From assembly GCA_030248065.1 (NCBI GenBank), contig JASAMV010005752.1:1-64000 (forward strand): a stretch of DNA of 64,000 bases. Reading direction: 5' to 3'. Position numbers and translations under genes: made by a program. This document shows, in pieces, positions 20,364-30,731 of this stretch (its first letter is position 1; each line of letters starts with the position of its first letter). Under the pieces are notes generated by a model. It was not told the origin of the DNA. It saw only the letters and a program-made list of their open reading frames with translations, and did not search any database. This stretch comes from Rhynchonema sp. JSB1_4 (lineage: Eukaryota > Nematoda > Chromadorea > Monhysterida > Xyalidae).

Positions 20364-21644
20364 GCGCTGATTGAACTCAGGGTGATTACGGTTCAAACTA
20401 GTGTCGATCGCCGATCGTGGTCGTAGTTACGATGGTGGCTGTTTACGTTGCTCCTTTTGTGCATAGTTAAAGACCTACTGATGCCACTGTTTTCGACCAG
20501 CATAAAGCACGTCCTCTGACCGGAGCAATCAAATCGAAAATATGTTTGGCACAGAAAAGTGATCGTCCCAGGGCAGACTGACACACCGATGTAAGGGAAA
20601 CTAGCGTGCTGGAGAAAACTGACAGGTGCACAGTGCCGATTTCTTCGTTCCCACTGGCCGTCAGCACCGCCACCATACCACCAGCATCGCGAGAGACAAA
20701 TGCTCAGGACCAGATTGACAGCGGGGTACGATTCGACTTTGACTGAACCCGCCGTGGTTTTCGCCATCAACAGCAAACTCGGTCTCTTCTATTATTGTCA
20801 CCTTGATTTGATTTGATTGCTTTTACACCTTCAGTGCCAGGTCAATGCAAACACTCGAGGTGTATGAGTAGTAAGAGGAGAGTCACAAAGTGTCTCACTA
20901 TGACAAAAAGCTCAACTTTTTTCAGACCGAGCACCAACGACACCCTTATTGTGACAAATGGCTGCACGACAACTTTATTGAGACAAATGCCTGCACGACA
21001 ACTGTATTGTGACAAAAGAGCTGGTCATAATATGAACGTGACAAAAGAGCTGGTCATAATAATGTGAAACTGTCTTTGCTTCATAACACTCTTTATTCCA
21101 AAGGCACACGTAAACCACGTAACCAACTCTGAAGCTCACAAGCACAAGCACACAGGAAATAAGCTGATAGAATGTGTGTAGACAAAATACAATGAATCAT
21201 GTGATATTTAGTAAAGTCACGTTACACTGCTTTGCATTCCAAGGCCACATGGGGATTCGTCACTACACATAATATGAACGTGACGTTGCGACAAACAGCT
21301 GATCAAAATATAAAAGTAGCTAGTGCGACACTATGATGTTGACATTATGCTGTGACATTATGCTGCGAGACTATGCCTTGACAACATGTCGCGACACTAT
21401 GCTGCGGTCAAAATTACAACTGGAGAACATTGTGTGACAATATGATCATAACATTAAAAATGAGTAATGTACTGAGATAAAATTATTGGTCAAAATAGTG
21501 TAGCAAATATGTCACAAATGAGTGCCACTCGTTAGATAATTTGCCAAAAGGGTCAGTAGACATGAAAAACATCAAATCCGACGCAGCAATGTCAACGTTG
21601 TACAGTTCCAGTTCCTCAATCCAAATCATGAACACCTGTTGCTG
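20364..21644. repeat. Segmental duplication, copy 2
   Basis: Nearly identical to 11948-13017 except for a 210-bp insertion at about 21060-21269. The right border (GTTGCTGAG at 21644) runs on into the coding sequence of the 154-codon gene, so this is the original locus and 11948-13017 the derived copy. Confidence 0.9.
21060..21269 (-). mobile_element. Small insertion, probable solo LTR
   Basis: Absent from the duplicate at about 12650. It is flanked by CATAATA on both sides. On the minus strand it begins TGTAGTGACG, ends CAGTTTCACA and has GGAATAAAGAG, a polyadenylation signal. TG...CA ends with a short target duplication fit a solo LTR of about 205 bp; a SINE is less likely because no tail is seen. 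Confidence 0.5.
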
Positions 21645-21947
21645 AGAACCTCCGCAGAGAAACACGTGCTCTGGTGGTATGTACCAATCATAATTATTGT
21701 GATACATTTGCAGAGATCGCGCAAGAAAATTGTAGGCCTTCAGCCCATTGAAATTGTCAGTGAAGTTGTGATAAAGAGACGAAATTTTGGTGAACTGAAA
21801 CACACCGTCAGGTGTCTCCGTAATATAATTGAACGCTGGTGGAATGGCCAAAAGCATCTGTTCTCTAACCCACTGCGACAACATTCGACGATATGCATTC
21901 ACAAAGGAACTGTAAAGATAGTCATATTTCTGCGCGTCAGACAACAT
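21483..21947 (-). CDS. Unrecognised protein (154 aa) after Bcl-2-like gene
   Basis: The frame starts 10 bp after the stop of the Bcl-2-like gene and ends at 21483 in the duplicated block. It is rich in aromatic residues (YDYLYSSFVNAYRRML, MYHNNYDWYIPPEHVF) and mostly helical. Part of it is also present, cut short, near 12900-13017. It could be a second apoptosis-type or a capsid-associated gene; no motif decides. Confidence 0.45.
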   Translation of the reverse strand: MLSDAQKYDYLYSSFVNAYRRMLSQWVREQMLLAIPPAFNYITETPDGVFQFTKISSLYHNFTDNFNGLKAYNFLARSLQMYHNNYDWYIPPEHVFLCGGSQQQVFMIWIEELELYNVDIAASDLMFFMSTDPFGKLSNEWHSFVTYLLHYFDQ

Positions 21948-21957
21948 CTGGCTCTAT

Positions 21958-22413
21958 CTAATCACTGATATACCGTTGTACACATTCAATGTAGTGGAGT
22001 AAAGAAGGCCAACCGCCACCAGCCAAAAAGCGCACAAGATAATGTTTGTCAAAGAAAAATAAGAACGATTCGACTAAAACACCTGCTTCAGATGTATAAA
22101 GTTCACAAGCAAGGCACAAAGCATAAAAAGAGCAACAAACACATTTGAAAACGTCAGGGTCCGAAGCAAATATTTTCAACAACACACATTCAAAACAGAT
22201 TGAGGGTGTAATACCTTGAGTCTGATTGGCTGACAGAAAAGAAGAGAAAAGTTGCCGATGAAACTTGTCGTAAACAAAAGTGTAATTCAACAGACGAAAA
22301 GAACAAGTAGATGGGCGCACATAACTAAGCACAGCCGACGACCAGAACTTGTTTTTGGATACCAAATAATGATACACAACGTAATAGACTGAGTAAGTCA
22401 AGTCACCACTCAT
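21958..22413 (-). CDS. Bcl-2-like protein (151 aa)
   Basis: The product follows the order of a Bcl-2 fold. A BH4-like helix with VVYHYLVSKNKFWS lies near residues 12-25. A helix VYDKFHRQLFSSFL sits in the place of the region after BH3, followed by the turn QGITPSICFECV and helix LLKIFASD. The core helix VFKCVCCSFYALCLACELY replaces BH1, and FLAGGGWPSLLHYI lies near residue 130 like BH2 (GGW). Spacing from the BH1 position to GGW is about 45 residues against about 50 in Bcl-2. The NWGR signature is missing, as in many viral Bcl-2 proteins. These proteins block cell death at mitochondria; no C-terminal anchor is seen. The call rests on pattern only. Confidence 0.5.
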   Translation of the reverse strand: MSGDLTYSVYYVVYHYLVSKNKFWSSAVLSYVRPSTCSFRLLNYTFVYDKFHRQLFSSFLSANQTQGITPSICFECVLLKIFASDPDVFKCVCCSFYALCLACELYTSEAGVLVESFLFFFDKHYLVRFLAGGGWPSLLHYIECVQRYISD

Positions 22414-22499
22414 CGATTTGAGGTAGAATTGGTACGACAGGGTAGTCGCGGTAAGGGAATGATGAGGCCGTGAGAGAGTTAGCTGATTTCAACTTCCAA

Positions 22500-23830
22500 A
22501 CTTCCAACGCATACGCAGGATGTGATTTTTCAATCGCGACCCATTCCTACAATACATTAAAATTTTGTGAATAAAACAAGGGAGAACAGAAGAAATATAA
22601 ACCAACCGGGGACTGGAGAATAACGTCGCTGCATTCGTTGAACAGCTCCAAACAGCTTTTGCGCACAAGCTCAGCCGAAAATTTGTGAGCCGCCTCGAGG
22701 TAAGTAAGTAACAGCTCACAAGATAATGAGTGACGCATGTAATTTTCACATTGTGATTTTAACTGATCAGCGTCGTAGCTAAAAGAGCAGGGGAATGGCA
22801 ATGTTAAAGTTCAATGGAAAGGAATGTTAAAATCATCACACACATCTCACTGACAGCCAAGATCTGCAGAACGTTAAGATCAGAGTCAATATCGTGAACT
22901 TCGCCGGTATACATCCACTCAACCAAAGCGTTAACAGCGTAAGGTGTGACATTTGCAGGATCGTCAATGGAGATCTGAGATAACGTGAAAAGATAATTGA
23001 CAGCACACGATCATTCAAGAAACACATCCTACAGATTTCGAGGTCGGTTTCCAATTCTGGAACAGACGTTCGAATACAGGCGATCGAGCCACCAGAATCG
23101 AGCGATGAGCGTGAACAACGTGCCACTTTTCAGAACAATCGAGCACTTTAATTTCAACATCACCAGGACAGCTGGTGGACATGTCACGAAAGAGTTTGCA
23201 CAGGTCTCCACCTACAACAAGAACTGTCATGAGGCCTACAGCTTTCAAAAACAGGATAAAAAGGGCTTACGCAGCGACCCCACTGGTTGTTTTTCCAGTG
23301 ACCAATGACCGATGGAAGTCCTTTTGCGATCGACTTCATATGGAACGCACTTTCCATACACAGTTAGATCCACTGCTAATTGGAGAACGCCGTCAGGCAG
23401 AAAGAACTCTCGCTTCTCCTGAGCAAAAAACAGAGAGAATCTTGAATGGATGTGAAATAGCCGTAATGAAAACAACCCACCAATAGTGAATCGTAACGAA
23501 GAAACCGAAAGGCCTGAGTGCACTGGTCCACTGATAACACCATGGTGGGTCGAGTGATAGACAACTGTCGAAGTCCGTCTGACGAATTCACAAAAAGATC
23601 CAAGCGAAACGAGCAAGAGGACTGTCCTTGGGGCACATCTAAAAAGATTCGTAAGTGTAGAATTTACAAAACGGATAGGATCTCATAACTAACTTTTTAG
23701 TTTCACCATAGCGACCACAACGTCAACTGTATCAGCACAAGAACCTCGAGGAAAAACCATGGTGTGAAATCTGTAGCCTCCATGGCCAAAGATGCTAAAA
23801 GATGTGAAAGGCTGATTTAAGTTAGACGCG
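22500..23830 (-). CDS. Spliced MATH-BTB protein
   Basis: This matches the substrate adaptors of Cullin-3 ubiquitin ligases (SPOP-like). On the minus strand, MATH-type sequence FTSFSIFGHGGYRFHTMVF at 23815-23700 is followed by an intron of about 55 bp (GTTAGT to TTTTTAG, about 23700-23640). The next exon has FRLDLFVNSSDG, and a further intron near 23485-23420 leads to REFFLPDGVLQLAVDLTVYG. The BTB domain follows: DVEIKVLD, then HAHRSILVARSPVFERLF (about 23140-23060), then YAVNALVEWMYTGEVHDID (about 22970-22880). A BACK-like helix YDADQLKSQCENYM ... YLEAAHKFSAELV ends it (about 22770-22640). Exon joins are approximate and the last exon is uncertain. It may be a captured host gene or a host gene beside element A. 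Confidence 0.65.
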
Positions 23831-23972
23831 TGACAATCACAGTTAGAACACAGTCAAGGGGTGTAACCTTGACGAAACGAAATCTCCGAGAGACGCCCGG
23901 TCCATATGATGCGGAAAGTCGAAAATTTTGGTTGAATGACGCAATCGAAAAACATCCATACGTGTTTCGCTC

Positions 23973-24910
23973 TCAGACGAATGAAGTAACGGGACCAGTG
24001 ACATTCTGGTCGATCAAAGGGAATGGGAAATCAGCAAAATCGTGTTCGAGGAAAGGTTCGATTGAATAGGCTTCCGTATCAGTTAAATTTTCACACAGAG
24101 AATCGAAAAAATAACAAGTGCCGTTTTCCACAACAGACATCCGGTTATCATCAGCAGACACACTGATTTGAGTACCAGCGTCACCACAAGTAAGGTTGAG
24201 CTCGTATGACAATGACATGTCAGACAAGTTGTGAAACAAAACACTGTCAATCAGATGAGGCATATATGACACAGACAAACACATAGAATCCACCAGGTTG
24301 AATGGAACGAGGTATTGATAATTAAAGTCCAAACCCAAGTCCCCCCTGAATAGTGACTGCTCAGCAAACCTTGTACTGGACCACTGTTGCTCATACAACT
24401 TGAAACTAAAAAGTTCACGTTCACTGCTCAATCCGACAAGACTTTTACACACATTTGAATAATAAAAGTCGTCAAGACCGTTGTTGTAACTGTACTCGAA
24501 AACTGGGACATTTGCCTTTCGAACATCGAAAATTAACAGAGAGGGTTTGTGATTATTCCATCGAAATGAAACACCAATTAAATTTTGATCAATAAATCTG
24601 GCAGCAGAGGGAGCAGGGTCGTCAATTTTGATTTTGACAGACGAGGGATAATACGAACTAATTGCGATGAAGTGTAGAGAGTGTGGATCGTCCTTGAAAG
24701 TGACCAGTGCTTTAGAGTTCTTGCAGCCATAGAAGCGACGCAAACGTTTCTGATGAGGCCACACATTCACAATTTTTGTACTCTCGCAATCAACCAACGT
24801 GCAATGTCCACCGTCGAGCACGTTGTTCGCCAATTGGGCCGCAGAAGGGTAGTAAAGGCTCAAAACACGTCTGTCGTCAATCCAAGACACAAAAGAAGAT
24901 CGAACTCACA
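23973..24910 (-). CDS. Unrecognised 305-codon protein, 5' truncated
   Basis: An open frame of 305 codons ends at 23973. It has no ATG at its start and seems to continue from an upstream exon through an acceptor near 24910. The sequence has blade-like repeats of hydrophobic strands (SWIDDRRVLSLYYPS, HCTLVDCESTKIVNVW, PSLLIFDVRKANVPVFEYS), which would fit a WD40-type or other propeller, but no GH...WD signature is present. Upstream lies low-quality A/C-rich sequence and then the LINE, so the 5' part is lost or displaced. Confidence 0.45.
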
Positions 24911-24914
24911 AGCC

Positions 24915-25330
24915 ACCCTCTAAAAAAAAAACTTTTCCCTCCAATTACACAAAAAACACTTTTTCGTTCAAAAAAAAAAAAAAACCCCCCCCCCGAAATC
25001 CCCCCCAAAAAAAAAATAAGCGAAAAGGGAGAAAAAACAAACCTCCTCACCAACAAACACTTCTTAAATAAAAAAAAAAAAATATTATTCCGCCACCCGC
25101 CCACCACAAAAAAAAATTATCACAACACGACCCAAATTGCACCACACCAGCCACATAACAAATAATAGAACAAAACAAAACTACATCACAATCGCATATA
25201 ACATAAAACAAAGATAGCCAAACACACCACCACCCCTCCCCTCCCGTCTCTCTCCCGATTTTTTGCCTCTCTGCTGCAGCGACCGCATTAAGTGAAGATT
25301 TGTTGATAAACTCATTCAAACTGCTTCATT
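24915..25330. other. A/C-rich low-complexity stretch
   Basis: Runs of A and C (for example at 24972-25016) dominate up to 25110, then A/C-rich sequence continues to the LINE. The homopolymers look like sequencing or consensus noise. No gene is supported. Confidence 0.6.
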
Positions 25331-25334
25331 TCTC

Positions 25335-28300
25335 GTGAAAGTGGTATCATTCGAGAGCAAAAAATTATCTTTCTGTTTTCCAAAATCGGGAGCCCAATCC
25401 ATCAACGATTTCGTTCGAAAATTAATAAAATTCAAATTCAACTTGTGCCACGTGCGGTGTGCTGCTCACGACATTGCGTCTCTCGTGGACAGGCAGTCAA
25501 ACGAGCGGGCACCTCTCAACACAGGAGCACGAGCCGAGCAGTGCCGCTACAACACACGAGCAAGGCACTGGACCGCACCCGGTGTGGGGAGAAAAAAAAT
25601 ACTTGCTTTCTGTGCACACCAGCAGTGCAGCACGCACCCTCACTGTGTGTTTGATACTGGTGTACAATACCTTGGCACTACACACTTACGTGCCCAAACG
25701 CGTGTTATGACAATGACTGGCTATCATCGTTATACGCCCCTGACCTTTTGCTCATCACCGGTTACTACGTTGTTCTCATATCCATTGATTTCATGGACAT
25801 TCTACATGATACCGTTTTGCTTCATGTACCCTCTGCAAGTGTTTCAAGGACCATACACATTCTCTGGTATTCCAGCTTTGCAATTGCACCCGCACTCCGT
25901 GCCAGGACATGCAACCACAGTCAATGTGCGTTCCGCATCGCAATGTGAAGTCAAACAGCGTCCCTTTGGTCAATCAAACAAACGATTTCGAAGACGTGCA
26001 AAGAAAACGAAGCGATGGACAGGTCGGTCAAGGTTCTGTTCCGGTGGCAGCTCCAGGCAGTTAGCTCAGGGCCAATTCCTGGCTCCTGATAATACCAATT
26101 CAACTCAAATAGTACGAAATACATCACCAACAGCAGCTGCCACCAATAACTATACAACACAAAATCGCACACTCAATTCTGGTGCTATGAATAGAGCAAG
26201 CCGATTCCAGGCTTTGCAGGCAAGCACACCGATTCCAGGCAATGCAAATAAAGCAAGCCGATTCCAGGCATTGCAATCAAACATGCCGATTCCAGGCAAT
26301 GCAAATAAAGCAAGCCGATTCCAGGCATTGCAACCAAACATGCCGATTCCAGGTAATGCAAATAAAGCAAGCCGATTCCAGGCATTGCAAACAAACATGC
26401 CGATTCCAGGTAATGCAAATAAAGCAAGCCGATTCCAGGCTTTGCAGGCTACCATACCGACACCAGGCGATGCAAATAAAGCAAGCCGATTTCAGGCATT
26501 GCAAAAAGATGTGCCAAACGCAGGTGTTGATGACGACAACTCAGTTTACATGAACTGTCAAAGCGAAATTGATGAATGCACTGAAAACTGGGCATGTCAT
26601 GACCCAATCAATGATAGTCCAGTGGTATCATCCCTGGTACCGACGACTGCTGTTCAAGCAGTGAATCAGACCACTATGTCAAGTGCATGTAGCTCGGACA
26701 CGTGCATGGTCGAATCAAATATTAACAGTGGAGACTGGGTTACAGTGTCCGTCAAAAAACGATCAGTGAACAAGAACGCGCCCAGCAAAAGTGCCCCTTC
26801 TCAAAGGGGCACTACGCAAAACAATAAGTCAAAAATGATTGACAAGGCCTGTAAACGGCCAAATGAACGGTCCACACGACGTTCTGAACCAGATTTCACG
26901 GGTTCCAAAGAAAATATAAATGACAAATGGTGGCACGATGCAATTATCAACGCCACGTTGAAACTGCGTGTCCTGCAGTTGTCTGATAAATACACAGCAG
27001 TCGATGCCAAAATCTGGCACTATTCAGACGATATGGGAACCGCTCAGAGTGTTCCTTTGCTATCTGAACACACAGACTGGCAATTCTGCTTCATACCCGT
27101 GTTTCGCGGTTACAATCATTGGGCGTTGCTGTGTGTGAACAAAGACACTAATGTTGGCACATATTATGATGGCATCTATCAGGAAATCAAACCTGGTACG
27201 GTCTCTGAACCGAAACTCAATGTCGAACTTGAAATGAACCTGCGTACCATCTGGTACAAGCTAACTGGTTCTAAAGGGCTCATTCTGACCGTCCCATGCA
27301 TTCCAATTCACAAACAGGCGGACAGTATCAACTGTGGCCCAATTGTCTGTCTGTTCGCTGAGCGCCTGATCACAAAGCAATCGCTCAAATTCCAAGCCCG
27401 AACAGTACAACAGTACAGAAACACCATAGAGACATGGGTGAGAGAGAACGAACTTATTCCATCCACTCTGACAGAAAGTGAACAGAATGATCTGGCTGAT
27501 ATTGAACAGCAGTTCCGACAAAATGAAATCGCTGAAATTGAACAGCAGTTCCGTGAATTGTATGGCGACGACGCGTCCTGTTACCCACGGTTCGATGTCT
27601 CGAACACAATTCAGTGCGAGAAAGCACCGTGTCCACAGTCGCATAAGACTATGACTACGGATCATGAAGTGGAAACCAAGTCGATTCAAGATGAATCCAA
27701 CTGCTCCATTGCAGTAAAGACAAACAGGGATGTGACAACACATAAAACATCAAAAAGCGTGCAAACACGCAAACATGCACCTAACAGTGGTGAACACATG
27801 ACCACAAAGCGAGCACAGAAATCAAAGAAGTGCACTACCGATACGAGAGGCCACAAAACCACTGAAATTCTGTGCGAAACAATAAATGTCAACTCGTTAA
27901 GAGGAAAGATTCACACAATTGAAACCCATATTGCCGCCGATAAACCTGATATTTTAATGCTTCAAGAAACTAAACTCGGAGAGACAACCATGGGCAAATT
28001 TGATCTACATGGTTATGTGCTCTTTGAGAAGAGACGAAATGAAAATGGTGGCGGCGTTGCTACGTATGTTCGCAAGAATTTGAATCCATATCTTCCAAAG
28101 TATAGCAACTCCAGCATCAAAGACTTGGAAGTATGCCTGTGCGCAATCACTGTTGGAAAATCCAAAATCCTTGTACTAAATGGCTATCGATCCCCAACAC
28201 CTACTGGGCCTCATGCTTGTTCCATCAATGACTTTGTTGATGGTGTTACCTCGTTTCTGAGTCAAATTGATGGTAAATACGACCACTACATATTTGGAGG

Positions 28301-30731
28301 CGATTGGAACTGTTGCTGTCTGACCGAAAATGAATCAGCAGACCTACTGGTGTCATTAAAGGAATATGGCTTAGAACTAAGAGTCACGGAACCAACACAT
28401 GAAAAGCGTTTGCTCGACGTGTTATTTGTGTCTGAAACGTTAACGACAAAAGTTCAACTCAAAACACCCATTGAAAAAAGTCATGCTGTTGTGTCAGCAA
28501 AAGTTATCATCCCCGACCAAGGTGTTAACAACAGACAATACTCCCGGGTGCCTATGTATCACCAGACAGACTGGAACTTCGTCAGAGAAGTAATCACGGC
28601 AAAGAATTTGCCAAAAATGGTGACGGAAGCTCCTAATGTCGATGCTGCACTTCAGCGGTTCAACAACACGATAACGTTCCACGTTAACCAAAATACAAAG
28701 TTCAAAACATTCCCAGTTACGAACAAACCAAAGCGGGAGCCATGGATTACCCGTGACCTCGAAAAGCTAACGCGGAAGAAAAACCAAGCATATGCTGCTT
28801 GGCTAAAAACCACAAAAAGAGACAAACGATCGCCAAAATTTTACAAAGTCAAAAAACTGAAGGCGCAAGTAAAGAAGTTAGAAAGCCAATGCAGGAAAGA
28901 CTTTCACGCCAATACGTTCAAAAAAGGACTGCAAGAACGTGCTGTTTGGCAACATGTCAACGCAGTACAGGGAAAAATCAAATCTGACATCCCTGCTTTG
29001 CACAACAAAGATGGACAGTTAATTACTGATGAAGTGTTGAAGGCAAGAGAATTTCGCAAACACTTTGCAAGTGTCTGGAATAAAACAGACCAACCTGGGA
29101 GGGAGCCAATAGGGCAGTTGGAGTGCCCTGAGACTGAACTATGTGACGTGGAATTTGTCAAGAGCTTTCTTTCGAAATTGAAACTCAATAAATCTCCTGG
29201 CATCGACGAACTAAAACCTGTTGTACTCAAGGAGTTGGCTCCGGCAATAGCACCTGCACTGTGCTGTCTAATTAGACGATGCCAGAAAGAATGTACTATA
29301 CCAGATGAGTTCAAAGAGTCAATCACAGTTCCCATTCCTAAAGTACCACGCCCTCAACACTTTAATGACTACAGGCCGATAAGTCTGTTAAATATCACAG
29401 AAAAGTGCTTCGAAAGGCATATATACAAGGTTCTATTACCGTACATTGAACCACAGCTAAGTGGGTTTCAATTCGGGTTTCGGACAGGAAGAGGCTGCAG
29501 TGATGCACTATGGCATTTTGATTCACTAATAACCAGTGAACTGGACAAAAACCCTTTCGTTTATGCCACATTTATTGATTTATCAAAGGCGTTTGACACG
29601 GTTCCTTTCAATTCATTGATCAACTGTCTGATCACTGACTACCCGATTCCAAGCTATTTTATTTTGCTCTTACGGAGTTATCTCTCAAATCGCAAAATGT
29701 GTGTTCGTGTCGGGAAGTCCAAATCCGAAATGATAAACATTACAAGCGGAGTACCGCAAGGAAGTGTACTGGGACCATTACTATTCATTGCTTATGTGAA
29801 CAGTATTTTCAAATTGACGCTTAGTACTAGCACCAAAATGATCAAATTTGCTGATGATCTTGTGGTCATTCACCCAGCTGTTACAGACAAGTGCATCTCA
29901 CACTTGCAAACTGACATTGACCAAATCACCGCCTTCTTTGAAGGTAAAATGCTGAAAGTGAATGAAAAAAAAACCAAACTCGTTGTGTTCCGACGCATGC
30001 ACTCAACCAGGCCCACTGTGAATATTGTTATAAACAGTGCAAATATTGAACAAGTTAATTCATACAAATACTTGGGCATACTGGTCGATGAACACCTGAA
30101 CTACAATCTGCATTGTCACAAAGTAAGCGCTAAGGTAAAAAAGACCATTGGGTTCCTGACTAGAGCCTTCCGTGGCAGTGTGCCAATAAATAGTCTGAAA
30201 TGCCTGTATATATCTCTGTTGCAATCCGTAATGCTCTATGGTTGCAGCTCAAGCTATCCAATCAGAAAATGTGACAAAATCACAATTGAGCGCACCCAAA
30301 AGTTTGCTTGTAGGGCTATCCTGAATAACTGGCAACGTGATACGTCATACCATGATTTGCTCAAGGCTGTTGGGTTGCTCCCATTCCACAGACAAGTATT
30401 CGCAATCAGACTTTGTACAGTCTATCAATACGTTAATGGAATCAGGTTTAGTCTGCCCGAGCTGTTCACTCTTCTGAGTGAATGTGAGACCCGAGCCAGC
30501 GCACGAACCAACCACACGAAATCGATCAAATTGGACAAGCCGAACACGACGCGATACCAGCAAAGTGCCATGTATTCAACAGCACTGATGTTCAACGCAC
30601 TACCACAGGCTGTGATCGACCTTCCCTATTCCAAATTCAAGAAAACCGTTCTTTCGAAGGAGCTGTTTGACCATGTTCTAAATAACCTGACATCAATAAA
30701 CAACAATACAATTTCAGACCTTGATATTTAG
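25335..30731 (+). CDS. LINE polyprotein: repeats, Ulp1-like protease, endonuclease, RT
   Basis: The frame is 1798 codons. The first 120 or so residues may be untranslated leader; a later start at MTMTGYHRY (about 25708) is plausible. A 19-residue repeat occurs six times near residues 286-398. A cysteine protease of Ulp1/adenain type follows (about 560-690), with the His at NHWALLCV, the Asp at TYYDGIY and HKQADSINCGPIVC for the Gln and Cys. The APE endonuclease begins INVNSLRGK (about 850), with LMLQETKLG and FGGDWNCCC. The reverse transcriptase (about 1270-1560) has FNDYRPISLLN, FIDLSKAFD, SGVPQGSVLGP and the catalytic FADDLVV. No RNase H is seen. The protease placed before the endonuclease is unusual. 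Confidence 0.85.
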   Translation: MKVVSFESKKLSFCFPKSGAQSINDFVRKLIKFKFNLCHVRCAAHDIASLVDRQSNERAPLNTGARAEQCRYNTRARHWTAPGVGRKKILAFCAHQQCSTHPHCVFDTGVQYLGTTHLRAQTRVMTMTGYHRYTPLTFCSSPVTTLFSYPLISWTFYMIPFCFMYPLQVFQGPYTFSGIPALQLHPHSVPGHATTVNVRSASQCEVKQRPFGQSNKRFRRRAKKTKRWTGRSRFCSGGSSRQLAQGQFLAPDNTNSTQIVRNTSPTAAATNNYTTQNRTLNSGAMNRASRFQALQASTPIPGNANKASRFQALQSNMPIPGNANKASRFQALQPNMPIPGNANKASRFQALQTNMPIPGNANKASRFQALQATIPTPGDANKASRFQALQKDVPNAGVDDDNSVYMNCQSEIDECTENWACHDPINDSPVVSSLVPTTAVQAVNQTTMSSACSSDTCMVESNINSGDWVTVSVKKRSVNKNAPSKSAPSQRGTTQNNKSKMIDKACKRPNERSTRRSEPDFTGSKENINDKWWHDAIINATLKLRVLQLSDKYTAVDAKIWHYSDDMGTAQSVPLLSEHTDWQFCFIPVFRGYNHWALLCVNKDTNVGTYYDGIYQEIKPGTVSEPKLNVELEMNLRTIWYKLTGSKGLILTVPCIPIHKQADSINCGPIVCLFAERLITKQSLKFQARTVQQYRNTIETWVRENELIPSTLTESEQNDLADIEQQFRQNEIAEIEQQFRELYGDDASCYPRFDVSNTIQCEKAPCPQSHKTMTTDHEVETKSIQDESNCSIAVKTNRDVTTHKTSKSVQTRKHAPNSGEHMTTKRAQKSKKCTTDTRGHKTTEILCETINVNSLRGKIHTIETHIAADKPDILMLQETKLGETTMGKFDLHGYVLFEKRRNENGGGVATYVRKNLNPYLPKYSNSSIKDLEVCLCAITVGKSKILVLNGYRSPTPTGPHACSINDFVDGVTSFLSQIDGKYDHYIFGGDWNCCCLTENESADLLVSLKEYGLELRVTEPTHEKRLLDVLFVSETLTTKVQLKTPIEKSHAVVSAKVIIPDQGVNNRQYSRVPMYHQTDWNFVREVITAKNLPKMVTEAPNVDAALQRFNNTITFHVNQNTKFKTFPVTNKPKREPWITRDLEKLTRKKNQAYAAWLKTTKRDKRSPKFYKVKKLKAQVKKLESQCRKDFHANTFKKGLQERAVWQHVNAVQGKIKSDIPALHNKDGQLITDEVLKAREFRKHFASVWNKTDQPGREPIGQLECPETELCDVEFVKSFLSKLKLNKSPGIDELKPVVLKELAPAIAPALCCLIRRCQKECTIPDEFKESITVPIPKVPRPQHFNDYRPISLLNITEKCFERHIYKVLLPYIEPQLSGFQFGFRTGRGCSDALWHFDSLITSELDKNPFVYATFIDLSKAFDTVPFNSLINCLITDYPIPSYFILLLRSYLSNRKMCVRVGKSKSEMINITSGVPQGSVLGPLLFIAYVNSIFKLTLSTSTKMIKFADDLVVIHPAVTDKCISHLQTDIDQITAFFEGKMLKVNEKKTKLVVFRRMHSTRPTVNIVINSANIEQVNSYKYLGILVDEHLNYNLHCHKVSAKVKKTIGFLTRAFRGSVPINSLKCLYISLLQSVMLYGCSSSYPIRKCDKITIERTQKFACRAILNNWQRDTSYHDLLKAVGLLPFHRQVFAIRLCTVYQYVNGIRFSLPELFTLLSECETRASARTNHTKSIKLDKPNTTRYQQSAMYSTALMFNALPQAVIDLPYSKFKKTVLSKELFDHVLNNLTSINNNTISDLDI
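26188..26530 (+). repeat. 57-bp coding repeat in LINE
   Basis: Six in-frame copies of a unit encoding NKASRFQALQxNMPIPGNA. The copies differ mostly in two or three codons and the last is the most diverged. In-frame expansion without a break suggests that the repeat is translated and tolerated or useful, possibly for RNA or protein binding. Confidence 0.85.

Noticed and set aside
26150..26504. Opposite-strand ORFs of about 75-100 codons with repeated ACFICIAWNRH-type peptides
   Set aside because: Shadow frames of the LINE 57-bp coding repeat.
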